DNA from: an uncultured Flavobacteriia bacterium
Lineage (GTDB): Bacteria > Bacteroidota > Bacteroidia > Flavobacteriales_D > Crocinitomicaceae
Reading direction: 5' to 3'
DNA length: 64,000 nucleotides
Assembly (NCBI GenBank): GCA_937975705.1
Contig: CALJTX010000019.1
Coordinates: forward strand, 62,001 to 126,000
How positions within the stretch are numbered: the stretch's first letter is position 1; the number at the start of each line of letters is the position of its first letter. The position numbers were made by a program, and so were the translations under genes. The notes beneath the pieces were generated by a model that had not been told where the DNA came from, ran no database searches, and saw only the letters and a list, made by a program, of their open reading frames with translations. This document shows positions 35,901 through 43,863 of the stretch, one piece after another.

Positions 35901-36655
35901 TAACATACAAAACATATGGTAACCGCGACTTCGGTACGGTTAAAGGTTTAACTGTGGCCTACGACATGCGTCAAACAGGTAACATCCGCATGACGGCCAA
36001 CTATACCTTGCAGTTCGCAGACGGTACTGGTTCTGACGCCACTTCTATGTCTGCCCTTGTCAATGCGGGCTTACCTAACTTACGTGTCATCTTCCCTTAC
36101 AGCTACGACCAACGCCACGCATTCAACTTTACCTTTGACTACCGCTATGGCGAGGGTCAAGACTACAACGGCCCAATGATCGGCAAGACACGTATTTTTG
36201 AAAATACCGGCTTGAACCTCATTGCTAACATCAACTCTGGTTCGCCATATTCTTCGCAAACATTTATCACTGACGAAGGTATTGGTAACCTCAATGCTGG
36301 TATCAACGGTACATTGAACGGATCTCGTTTGCCATGGCAATATCGTTTGGATATCCAAGCAGACAAAACGATCAACATCGAATACGGCAACAAAGAAAAC
36401 AAGAAGAAAACAGCCTTCTTACAAGTTTATGTACGTGCCACTAACTTATTCAACCAGTTCAATGTCTTGAACGTTTACCGCGCTACTGGTAACTGGGATG
36501 ACGACGGCTATCTTGCTGCTGCAGCTAGTCAAACGTCAATTCAAAACCAAATTGATGAGCAATCTTTCCGTGACTACTACACCATGAAGATTCAAAATCC
36601 GTTTAACATCAGTGTACCCCGAACTATTCGTTTGGGAGTAAAATTTGATTTTTAA
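32903..36655 (+). CDS. TonB-dependent receptor with N-terminal carboxypeptidase-regulatory-like domain
   Basis: A 1250-residue outer-membrane protein from ATG 32903 (MVGRLKLLLLSVLFVSTYAF), with cleavage before Gln (AFSQ). A regulatory-like beta-sandwich spans about residues 25-105 (LGTLRGTVTDEATKAPLEF). The plug domain spans about 135-235, with VTREDIARLPARSATAVAGT, ISVRGTRSDATYFYIDGIKV and ALEEVSVITGGVPANYGDV. A 22-stranded-type barrel follows and ends in aromatic F (GVKFDF). The plug differs from typical SusC sequences. The substrate is unknown; no SusD gene follows. Instead a huge secreted protein (19 bases later) and a PorV/PorQ protein complete a probable operon. Confidence 0.92.
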   Translation: MVGRLKLLLLSVLFVSTYAFSQSGLGTLRGTVTDEATKAPLEFSKVLLKQAGAIRGSAITDDKGKFQINGIQPGSYDVEVRNAEGGYQNLTMQGVSISPDRITFLDNLTLTTKTQETKEVKVVRYKVPLIDKDGGASGATVTREDIARLPARSATAVAGTVGGVNVNEGSGAISVRGTRSDATYFYIDGIKVRGSSNLPKSALEEVSVITGGVPANYGDVTGGIISITTRGPSSVYFGSLEAVSSGIYLNGADPNGYDGKVIGLDKYGYNLVEGMLSGPLWMQRDSAGNKTRPRLGFLISANYTDQLDSRPLAGGSYRITKEAREELLANPLRPTSTGFGTFHNALFLRADDFEKTDWRMNARNNVFSASGKIDVNTGPSVNLQFGGSLNYFQGTSYGYGSSLLNFTNYGVSKNLDYRVYARLTQRFNNDREGSSSKIKSALYSLMVDYSKSFNESYDPNHKYNIFNYGHVGKFVTTRVPSYEFDPATQMYVHNGFRDVQVDFTPSETNAALAAITTQYFDIYQDNPIGRYENLFQIQQGNALRNGDLPNSVYGIWANIGSPSNGFGKSENDQFRVTGAGSVVLGDHSISLGFEYEQRVDRGWTSGDNGPSSIWSIARQLANFHIKELDLNSGVVTDSGSFKAITYNRLNAGDAYQTGTGEYGGQINNDQQSFFDYNLRQKLGYNPAGTDFVDIDQYDPNLFQFDMFSPDELLNSGQSYVSYWGYDHTGKKVRGNTDINKYFNEFDENGNYKRFVGAFQPIYMAGYIMDKFAFKDIVFNVGVRVDVFDANQPVLKDPYLFYTAKTVQEARALSQNDPNQYSWVNLPEGMGDDYVVYVNDVNNPSSINGFRNGSQWYDATGTPIEDPSKIRGAAGIAPWLQDPSLETPTADAFKDYKAQVNVMPRIAFSFPISEEASFFAHYDILTKRPTSGFRFNPYEYQYIQTRNAVINNANLLPEKTVDYELGFQQVVTRTSSVKISAFYREQRNNVQLINVFEAYPVTYKTYGNRDFGTVKGLTVAYDMRQTGNIRMTANYTLQFADGTGSDATSMSALVNAGLPNLRVIFPYSYDQRHAFNFTFDYRYGEGQDYNGPMIGKTRIFENTGLNLIANINSGSPYSSQTFITDEGIGNLNAGINGTLNGSRLPWQYRLDIQADKTINIEYGNKENKKKTAFLQVYVRATNLFNQFNVLNVYRATGNWDDDGYLAAAASQTSIQNQIDEQSFRDYYTMKIQNPFNISVPRTIRLGVKFDF

Positions 36656-36674
36656 GAAGCTTTAACGAAGTATT

Positions 36675-39600
36675 ATGAAAAAGCAATTCATTGCCGCGTT
36701 TATTGGTCTCACTGTAGCATGCTCTCAAGCATTCGCATACTTAGGCCCAAATGACAAAGACTACAAACCTACTGCTAAGCCAAAGGCTAATTGTAGCCCA
36801 GCAACAGCTAAGTTGACCATGAAATTCAACGATGTTTCTGCGCTCATCGAGCAGGGTGGTAGTATGTTCCAAAACCGTGCTGCTGGTGTAGCCGCTTACG
36901 AAGTTCCAAAGGGTAGTAGCCGTTTCGCTATTTTTGCTGGCGCACTCTGGATGGGTGGTACCGACGTCAACGGTCAGCTCAAATTAGCTGCCTTGCGCTA
37001 CCGCTCAGGTAACGACTTCTGGCCTGGTCCGCTTAGCGTTACTCCAGGATCTGGTAACTTTAACCCACTCAATCCGGTTGGCGACGACGCTATCCGCGAT
37101 TTTGGTGAGGCAAACATTGATCCAGACCAATGTATCGCTTACGACAAATTTTATACTATCCGCAAGGCGGAGGTAGTCAAATTCAATATTTGGTGGGAAT
37201 GTAACGCTGGCATTACAACTGAAGGTTGTGATGAAATCACGGCACCTACCAATGACGAACTCAACCGCATTTATGGTTGGCCTGCACACGGTGACGTATC
37301 AAGAGGACAAGATTATTTCTTAGCGCCTTTCTACGACCGTGACCAAGACGGAAACTACAATCCAGACAACGGTGACCACCCATGGTATGACGACATCTTA
37401 GGTCGTGACGACATCGAATGTGGAATTGACCGCCGTATCTCTCTTTATGGTGATGAAACACACTGGTGGGTTTTCAACGACAAAGGAAACATCCACACCG
37501 AAACAAACGGTGACCCAATTGGTATGGAGATCCGCGCGCAAGCCTTCTCTTTTGCAACCAATGACGAAGTCAATCGCATGACGTTCTATAACTACGAACT
37601 CATCAACCGTGGTACACAAACACTTTACAACACTTATTTCTCTCAATACTTAGATGCCGATGTCGGAAACTACGCCGATGACTACACCGGTTGTGATGTC
37701 TCTCGTGGTTTGGGTTACATGTACAACGGTGACCTTCTAGATGAATCTGACGGTGGTAAATTAGGTTATGGTGAAAACCCACCAGCAATTGGTTGTGACT
37801 TCTTCGAAGGCCCTTACCAAGATGCAGATGGCATTGATAACCCTGGTCCTTATTACGATGAGGCTACCCAAACTGATGTTGTTCCTACAGTTGTAGATGC
37901 CCTTGCCAACAATGGTATCGTCTATAAAGGCATTGGTATTGGTTATTCTGATGGCATCATCGACAACGAACGTTTCGGTATGCGTCGCTTTACTTACTAT
38001 ACATCTACATCTGCTTACCCATACAATGACCCAGGGCCAGCTGCGGAGTTCTACAATTTCATGGAAGGTGAGTGGGCCAATGGTTCAGAAATGTTTTATG
38101 GTGGTTTAGGTTATACTGGTTCTATAGGTGTCACTACAACTCCATCTGACTATATGTTCCCTGGTACTTCAGATCCATTACATTGGTCTACACAAGGTGA
38201 AAATATGTCAGCTAATCCGCTTTACGCCAACGGTTGGGATGAAACAACAAACAACAACCCTTCTGGTGACCGTCGTTTTGTACAGTCTGCAGGTCCGTTT
38301 ACTTTGCGTCCGGGAGCCATTAACAACATTACTGTAGGTATCGTTTATGGACGCAGCACCGACGGTGGTCTTTTGGCTTCAGTAGAGGCAATGAAACGCG
38401 CAGATACCAAAGCACAAGCTTTGTTCGATGCATGTTTCAAGATTCTTTCTCCTCCAGACGCACCACGTCTCACTATTCAAGAGTTGGAGAACGAATTGAT
38501 CTTGATGATAGACAACCCAATTTCTTCTAATAATTACCAAGAAGCATATGCTGAGTTGGATGAAATCAACATTACAGACCCAAGCGTTGATCGTTTCTAC
38601 CGCTTTGAGGGATATCAAATCTTCCAATTGAAGGCACAAGATGTTTCAATTGCCGACATCTCTGACCCAGACAAAGCACGTTTGGTTGCACAATGTGACA
38701 TCAAAAACAATATTTCTCGCGTAATCAACTTTGAATTCGACGAAGCATTAGGTTTCTCAGTTCCAGTTGAAAAAGTTGATGGGGAGAACAGCGGAATCAG
38801 TCACTCATTCTCAGTGAAAGAAGATGCATTTGCGCAAGGTGCACGTGCCTTAGTAAACCACAAGCAATACTATTATGTGGCTGTTGCTTACGCATTCAAT
38901 CAGTTTAAAGAATACGATCCTAACGATCCATTACTTTTAGATGGTCAAAAAATTCCATATATCTCTAGCCGCTTGAATTTTGACGGTACTGCAATTGCTC
39001 CAGTAACTGCTATTCCACACAACCCAATGCCTGAGGCTGGAGGTACAGCGCAACTCGTTGCTTACGGTTCTTCGCCGCGCATCACGCGCCTAGATGGTTA
39101 CGGAAATGGCAACCGCAGCTTGGAACTCACTACTGCAAGCATGAAAACCATACTTTCAGATGGTTATATGGCCAACCCAACCTATGATTATGGTGCTGGC
39201 CCTGTCAACATCAAAGTAGTGGATCCGCTCAACTTGGCAAACGGTTATTTCGAATGCAAATTCAGAGACTACACTGCGCCAAACATCGGCAACAGCGCCG
39301 ATACTGCAAGCTGGGTAATTTACCGCTACGCCAACAAAGGCGATGCTACGCCAATCGATTCAGTAAGCTCAGATTTGACAATCGCATCCAACAACGAGCA
39401 AATTATTCCACAGTGGGGTGTTTCGGTTCAAATTTTCCAAACCAAATATACCGGAATCGGTAACTTAGCCTCTAAGTCTGCGAATATGATCGATGCAAGC
39501 ATTACGTTTGCCGATTCATCTAAACGTTGGCTTACAGGTGTCAAAGACAACGATGCGTTCTTCCCAACCAACTGGGTGCGCTCAGGCGATTACACGCCTG

Positions 39601-40853
39601 TATGTGATGACACAGATCCTGCATTTGAAGGCTTGCCTAATGGACCAACTTATCTAGACCCATGTAAGTATCCAGACGAGGCAGGTGCAGACCCAACACA
39701 AGCATACGAGCGCGTATTGGATGGCATCATTGCACCGCACCGTTTGGTAGGCTACCAAGCCGACTACATGCCAATGGCATACTTTGGAACCTTCTCTGGT
39801 TCTAGTAAACTCAATGCCTCGATTTCCTTCTTGCCAAGCGTAAATATTGTCTTAACCAAAGATACCACACTCTGGACACGTTGTCCGATTGTAGAACTTG
39901 GTCGCAACTCGGCACTCAACGTAGGTGCTGCTCAACCAGGTGCACTGCGCAAGAGCCCTAGTGTATTTAGAAATGGTCAGCCTGACGGTACAGGCACCGG
40001 TATGGGTTGGTTCCCAGGCTACGCCGTTGACCTCGAATCAGGTGCGCGCTTGTACATGGCCTTCGGAGAAAACTCTTTCTTAGGTGGTGAAAACGGCGCT
40101 GACATGATCTGGAACCCAACCGATCGTTTGGTTAGCAACGTAGGCACGCCACTCATGGGCGGTATGCACCCAGTATACGTGTTCAGCTACAATCAAAAAA
40201 CAATCAATGGCTTTAGCTCAGGTTTTGACTTCCCAGCTTATGTTCCTGCACAAGCTGAGAACAACGCGGGTAATGTGGCATACGCTAAGTACTTAGAAGT
40301 AGAAGCCAACAGCACTACTGCGAAACGCGAGCTTTATGGCTCACTTACTTGGGTGGCATACCCAATGTTGGCACCAGACCAAGAGCTTTTGGCCACTGAT
40401 GTTACCATTCGCTTGCGTGTCAACAAAGAGTACAAAAACTTTGTCGGTTCTAACGAAAACGCCGGTAAGCCAATGTATGGTTGGTCTATGGAAGACATCG
40501 CTACCAAAGTAGGTTCACAAGACATGCTCAAAGAAGCTTTGGCCATGATCAACGTGGTACCAAACCCTTACTACGCCTTCTCTGAGTACGAGCGCACGCG
40601 CTTAGATACAAAAGTCAAGATTGTGAATCTTCCTGAGGTTTGTACGGTTCGTATTTATACTGCAAATGGCAAGTTGGTAAGAACCTTCAAAAAAGACAGC
40701 CCACAAACCTATATCGATTGGGATTTAACCAACTTTAAGGCTATTCCAGTAGCCGGAGGTATTTATCTCATCCACGTAGATGTTCCAAATGTTGGTGAGC
40801 GCGTCTTGAAGTTCTTTGGTGGTATGCGTCAAGCGGATTTACAAGGTATTTAA
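36675..40853 (+). CDS. Very large secreted protein (1392 aa) of the receptor/PorV cassette
   Basis: The signal peptide ends AFA before Tyr, one of few in the window not followed by Gln. The N-terminal third is rich in W, G and D (FAIFAGALWMGGTDVNGQLK near residues 83-102). It carries an Asp-rich loop, YDRDQDGNYNPDNGDH (about 221-236), resembling thrombospondin-type-3 or EF-hand-like calcium sites. The C-terminus looks like a sorting domain: VVPNPYYAFSEYERTRLDTK (from about 1295), VRIYTANGKLVRTF, GGIYLIHVDV. It continues beyond the usual end to QADLQGI. No enzyme motif was seen. The position between a TonB-dependent receptor and a PorV/PorQ protein suggests T9SS-dependent surface display. Confidence 0.8.
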   Translation: MKKQFIAAFIGLTVACSQAFAYLGPNDKDYKPTAKPKANCSPATAKLTMKFNDVSALIEQGGSMFQNRAAGVAAYEVPKGSSRFAIFAGALWMGGTDVNGQLKLAALRYRSGNDFWPGPLSVTPGSGNFNPLNPVGDDAIRDFGEANIDPDQCIAYDKFYTIRKAEVVKFNIWWECNAGITTEGCDEITAPTNDELNRIYGWPAHGDVSRGQDYFLAPFYDRDQDGNYNPDNGDHPWYDDILGRDDIECGIDRRISLYGDETHWWVFNDKGNIHTETNGDPIGMEIRAQAFSFATNDEVNRMTFYNYELINRGTQTLYNTYFSQYLDADVGNYADDYTGCDVSRGLGYMYNGDLLDESDGGKLGYGENPPAIGCDFFEGPYQDADGIDNPGPYYDEATQTDVVPTVVDALANNGIVYKGIGIGYSDGIIDNERFGMRRFTYYTSTSAYPYNDPGPAAEFYNFMEGEWANGSEMFYGGLGYTGSIGVTTTPSDYMFPGTSDPLHWSTQGENMSANPLYANGWDETTNNNPSGDRRFVQSAGPFTLRPGAINNITVGIVYGRSTDGGLLASVEAMKRADTKAQALFDACFKILSPPDAPRLTIQELENELILMIDNPISSNNYQEAYAELDEINITDPSVDRFYRFEGYQIFQLKAQDVSIADISDPDKARLVAQCDIKNNISRVINFEFDEALGFSVPVEKVDGENSGISHSFSVKEDAFAQGARALVNHKQYYYVAVAYAFNQFKEYDPNDPLLLDGQKIPYISSRLNFDGTAIAPVTAIPHNPMPEAGGTAQLVAYGSSPRITRLDGYGNGNRSLELTTASMKTILSDGYMANPTYDYGAGPVNIKVVDPLNLANGYFECKFRDYTAPNIGNSADTASWVIYRYANKGDATPIDSVSSDLTIASNNEQIIPQWGVSVQIFQTKYTGIGNLASKSANMIDASITFADSSKRWLTGVKDNDAFFPTNWVRSGDYTPVCDDTDPAFEGLPNGPTYLDPCKYPDEAGADPTQAYERVLDGIIAPHRLVGYQADYMPMAYFGTFSGSSKLNASISFLPSVNIVLTKDTTLWTRCPIVELGRNSALNVGAAQPGALRKSPSVFRNGQPDGTGTGMGWFPGYAVDLESGARLYMAFGENSFLGGENGADMIWNPTDRLVSNVGTPLMGGMHPVYVFSYNQKTINGFSSGFDFPAYVPAQAENNAGNVAYAKYLEVEANSTTAKRELYGSLTWVAYPMLAPDQELLATDVTIRLRVNKEYKNFVGSNENAGKPMYGWSMEDIATKVGSQDMLKEALAMINVVPNPYYAFSEYERTRLDTKVKIVNLPEVCTVRIYTANGKLVRTFKKDSPQTYIDWDLTNFKAIPVAGGIYLIHVDVPNVGERVLKFFGGMRQADLQGI

Positions 40854-40873
40854 TGATAGAATAGTTGAAAGCT

Positions 40874-41929
40874 ATGAAAATGACATTCAAACAAATATTA
40901 TTTAGTGCAGGTCTATTCGCCTCACTAACCGTTCAGGCAGGTAACGAAGACCGTGTAGGTTCTGCAGGAGCATCACAATTGTTGGTCAACCCTTGGGCCA
41001 GATCATCTGCAATTGGCGATGCCTCCTATGCAAATAGCAATGGTCTTGAGGCTACCTACATGAATATCGCAGGTTTGGCTTTTACAGACAAAACCCAGCT
41101 CAAATACAACTATTCAAACTGGATGGGTTCTGCTGGTATCTCTTTAAATGGTGCAGGTATTGCTCAGCGCATCTCTGATTCAGAGGTTTTCTCTGTGAGT
41201 GTTCAAGCAATGAACTACGGAGATATTCCGATTACCACTGTAGCTAACCCTGAAGGAAACATCGGTTTCTTTTCACCTCGCTTCAATATTTTTAGTGTTG
41301 GATATGCAAAAGAATTTTCATCGTCTATTTACGGTGGAATCAACTTCAAAGTAATCTCTGAGAGCATTTCTAACTTAAAAGCCAACGGAATTGCAATAGA
41401 TGCAGGTATCCGTTATGTTTCTGGTGAGCAAGATCAATTAAAGTTTGGTATCACCTTGAAAAACGTTGGCCCAGTGATGCGCTATAAAGGTGATGGTTTG
41501 GCGCAACAAGTGACATATGTAACTACTGGTTACAATGCTTCATTAGAACAACGCTCAGCTACTTTTGAATTGCCTTCATTATTAGGTATAGGTGCCTCAT
41601 ATGATTTCATCTTCAATGAAAGCAACAAATTGAACATGGCGCTCGGGTTTACAGCCAACTCATTTATGAAAGACCAATTCCGTATTGGTTTTGATTACGG
41701 TGTAGCCAAAGACAACATGGCCTTCAATTTGAGAGCTGGTTTCTGCTATGAGAACGGTATGTTCACCGAAGAGACCAAATCAAGTGCTTTCAGTGGCCCT
41801 TCTGCTGGATTTTCTATCGATGCGTTGGTTGGCGAAAACCAAAATGCACTTGGCCTAGAATACGCTGCACGTTTTGCAGGTATATTTGGAACAATTCATA
41901 CTATCGGAGCTACTATTAGCTTAAAATAA
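40874..41929 (+). CDS. PorV/PorQ-family outer-membrane protein
   Basis: A 351-residue FadL-like barrel from ATG 40874 (MKMTFKQILFSAGLF); a TTG at 40865 is rejected. The signal peptide ends TVQA before Gly. The family signature follows immediately: AGASQLLVNPWARSSAIGDA, then NGLEATYMNIAGLAF. Later sections are ISESISNLKANGIAIDAGIR and TLKNVGPVMRYKGDG, with a barrel end at GATISLK. PorV shuttles T9SS cargo to the sortase PorU and PorQ/PorZ anchor it. This copy is linked to a single large cargo-like gene and a receptor, so it may be dedicated to that cargo. It is followed by a hairpin. Confidence 0.88.
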   Translation: MKMTFKQILFSAGLFASLTVQAGNEDRVGSAGASQLLVNPWARSSAIGDASYANSNGLEATYMNIAGLAFTDKTQLKYNYSNWMGSAGISLNGAGIAQRISDSEVFSVSVQAMNYGDIPITTVANPEGNIGFFSPRFNIFSVGYAKEFSSSIYGGINFKVISESISNLKANGIAIDAGIRYVSGEQDQLKFGITLKNVGPVMRYKGDGLAQQVTYVTTGYNASLEQRSATFELPSLLGIGASYDFIFNESNKLNMALGFTANSFMKDQFRIGFDYGVAKDNMAFNLRAGFCYENGMFTEETKSSAFSGPSAGFSIDALVGENQNALGLEYAARFAGIFGTIHTIGATISLK

Positions 41930-41934
41930 TTTTC

Positions 41935-41942
41935 TAACTTTG
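41935..41942 (+). promoter_or_regulatory. Putative -7 element upstream of greA
   Basis: TAACTTTG is a perfect TAnnTTTG just after the PorV-family stop. Its predicted start (about 41947) lies immediately before a hairpin, so the greA leader of about 55 bases would contain that hairpin. No TTG box at the standard distance. Confidence 0.45.
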
Positions 41943-41949
41943 TTAGGTG

Positions 41950-41984
41950 CAAGAGAGCTCTTATTAGGGCTCTCTTGTTTGTTT
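41950..41984 (+). terminator. Hairpin terminator between the PorV-family gene and greA
   Basis: CAAGAGAGC (41950-41958) pairs with GCTCTCTTG (41969-41977) around a 10-base loop, followed by TTTGTTT. The interrupted T-tract suggests a terminator of moderate strength. Confidence 0.7.
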
Positions 41985-42000
41985 CCATAAATCGTAAAGC

Positions 42001-42474
42001 ATGTCAAATATCAATTACTATACTGCAGAAGGCTTACAAAAAATCAAAGACGAATTGCATCACCTTAAAACAGTTCAAAGACCTTCAATTTCCGAACAAA
42101 TTGCCGAAGCACGCGACAAAGGAGATCTTTCTGAAAATGCGGAGTACGACGCTGCTAAAGAAGCACAGGGCATCCTTGAAATGAAAATTTCTAAGATGGA
42201 GGCAATAGTTTCCAATGCCCGCTTGATCGATGAAACGCACATGGACAACAGTAAAGTGTTCATCCTTTCAAAGGTGCAAATCAAGAACCCAGCAAACGGG
42301 ATGGAAATCGAGTATACGCTTGTTGCTGAAAACGAAGCAGATATCAAATTGCGCAAAATCTCAATCGAATCACCAATCGGTAAAGGATTACTTGGCAAGA
42401 AAGTCGGCGATATCGCCGAGATCCAAACACCAGGCGGCATTATCAAATTTGAAATCATCTCTATTTCTAGATAG
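42001..42474 (+). CDS. greA: Transcription elongation factor GreA
   Basis: A 157-residue protein of typical GreA length. The N-terminal coiled coil contains ARDKGDLSENAEYDAAKEAQ (about residues 37-56), with the tip acidic residues D and E that reach the RNA polymerase active site. The C-terminal FKBP-like domain has SPIGKGLLGKKVGDIAEIQT. GreA stimulates transcript cleavage to rescue backtracked polymerase. The stop overlaps the GTG of the HIT gene by one base. The leader contains a promoter element and then a hairpin. Confidence 0.98.
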   Translation: MSNINYYTAEGLQKIKDELHHLKTVQRPSISEQIAEARDKGDLSENAEYDAAKEAQGILEMKISKMEAIVSNARLIDETHMDNSKVFILSKVQIKNPANGMEIEYTLVAENEADIKLRKISIESPIGKGLLGKKVGDIAEIQTPGGIIKFEIISISR

Positions 42475-42872
42475 TGTCGAGTTTGTTTACTAAAATAGTG
42501 AGTGGAGAAATCCCCTGTCATAAGGTCGCCGAAAACGATGAATTCTTGGCGTTTCTAGATATCATGCCATTGGCAAAGGGCCATACACTCGTGATTCCTA
42601 AGAAAGAAACAGATTATATTTTTGATATCGAAGACGACGCTTATCAGCGCCTTTGGCTTTTTGCCAAGCAAGTTGCGGCAACACTTCGTTTGCAAGTGCC
42701 GTGCAAAAGGATTGGCTTGAGTGTCATTGGGCTAGAAGTTGCCCATGCACATATTCACTTGATTCCTTTGCAGCAAGTAGAAGACATCAACTTTAGTAAA
42801 GCTAAAGTTGCAGCCGATCCAGCGGAGTTAGCCGCTTTGGCAAGACTTTTGTTGGAGTCCAACAACCAATAA
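42474..42872 (+). CDS. HIT-family (histidine triad) protein
   Basis: A 132-residue protein starting at GTG 42474, which overlaps the greA stop (TAGTG). The start is supported by the family's usual N-terminus (SSLFTKIVSGEIPCHKVAE). The nucleotide-binding triad is HAHIHLIPL (about residues 91-99). PLAKGHTLVIPKKE (about 34-47) is also conserved. HIT proteins hydrolyse nucleoside phosphoramidates or related nucleotides in the cytoplasm. The next gene starts 7 bases later. Confidence 0.94.
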   Translation: MSSLFTKIVSGEIPCHKVAENDEFLAFLDIMPLAKGHTLVIPKKETDYIFDIEDDAYQRLWLFAKQVAATLRLQVPCKRIGLSVIGLEVAHAHIHLIPLQQVEDINFSKAKVAADPAELAALARLLLESNNQ

Positions 42873-42879
42873 CAACCAA

Positions 42880-43863
42880 ATGAGATTTTATTCTTTTTTA
42901 GTAGGCATCTTTTTTGTGAGCTTGTCTTTTGCGCAGCCCATGCGTGTTTTGTTTGTAGGCAACTCCTACACACACTACAACAATATGCCAAAGCTTTTTG
43001 AACAAATGGCAGATAGCAAAGGAGTCAAACTTGAGGTTTTGATGGATGCAAAATCTAGTCATACCTTTCAGATGCATTCCAAAAGACCTGAACTTTACAA
43101 AAGTATCAGGTCAACCAAATGGGATTACGTCGTTTTACAGGGTTTTAGCCGTGAATTAGCACAGGATCGCGCGGTAATAGACAAAGAGAGCCTGCCCTAC
43201 ATCAAACAGCTCTTAGATTCGATTTATGCCAATAATAGTTGCACCAACGTCTTGCTTTATCAAACATGGGGCTATGACACCGGTTTCAAAGATGATTCTT
43301 TGGGCATAGATTGGACTTACCAAACGATGTCTGACCGCATTCACGAAGGGTATTTGTATGTGAGCGAGAAACTCAACCTGTCTGTCGTTCCGGTCGGGAA
43401 AGTATGGGAAACCGTAAAGGAGAACCATCCTGAAATTGAGCTTTATCAGGAAGACAAACAGCACCCGTCTTTGGCAGGTTCTTATTTAGCTGCTTCGTGT
43501 TTTTATTCTGCACTTTTCAAAACGGAGCCAAATCTGAGTTTCACTGCTAAACTCGACCCTAAGCATACTGCAATTATTCAAGAAGTTGCAGGAACACAAG
43601 TGCTAATGAATAAAAACCGCTACAAAATCAGTCAAAATACCGTTGAGTTAGACGTGAAATTGAATGCAGAAAATAAAAAGGTGGTACACCTCAGTGCGAA
43701 CTACCCGAATGCAAAGAGTGTTGTTTGGGATTTTGGTGACGGCATGACCGAAAGTGCATTCAAAACGAGACATGTTTATGGCAAACCAGGGAACTACGAA
43801 ATCAAAATCAAAGTTCAAGATGCTTGCGGTGAGCGCTTGTTGAAGCGCAAAATCACTATTTGA
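42880..43863 (+). CDS. Exported SGNH/DUF4886-like hydrolase with C-terminal PKD domain
   Basis: A 327-residue protein. The signal peptide ends LSFA before Gln. The SGNH-type first block is VLFVGNSYTHYNNMP (about residues 23-37), with DYVVLQGFSRELA and the final D-x-x-H-type block KQHPSLAGSYLAA (about 193-205) supplying the catalytic His. A PKD-like domain fills about 265-327 (VVWDFGDGMTESAF, YGKPGNYEIKIKV). It likely hydrolyses an ester in the periplasm or outside; no T9SS sorting domain is seen. Its stop codon directly abuts the stop of the convergent acyltransferase gene. Confidence 0.83.
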   Translation: MRFYSFLVGIFFVSLSFAQPMRVLFVGNSYTHYNNMPKLFEQMADSKGVKLEVLMDAKSSHTFQMHSKRPELYKSIRSTKWDYVVLQGFSRELAQDRAVIDKESLPYIKQLLDSIYANNSCTNVLLYQTWGYDTGFKDDSLGIDWTYQTMSDRIHEGYLYVSEKLNLSVVPVGKVWETVKENHPEIELYQEDKQHPSLAGSYLAASCFYSALFKTEPNLSFTAKLDPKHTAIIQEVAGTQVLMNKNRYKISQNTVELDVKLNAENKKVVHLSANYPNAKSVVWDFGDGMTESAFKTRHVYGKPGNYEIKIKVQDACGERLLKRKITI

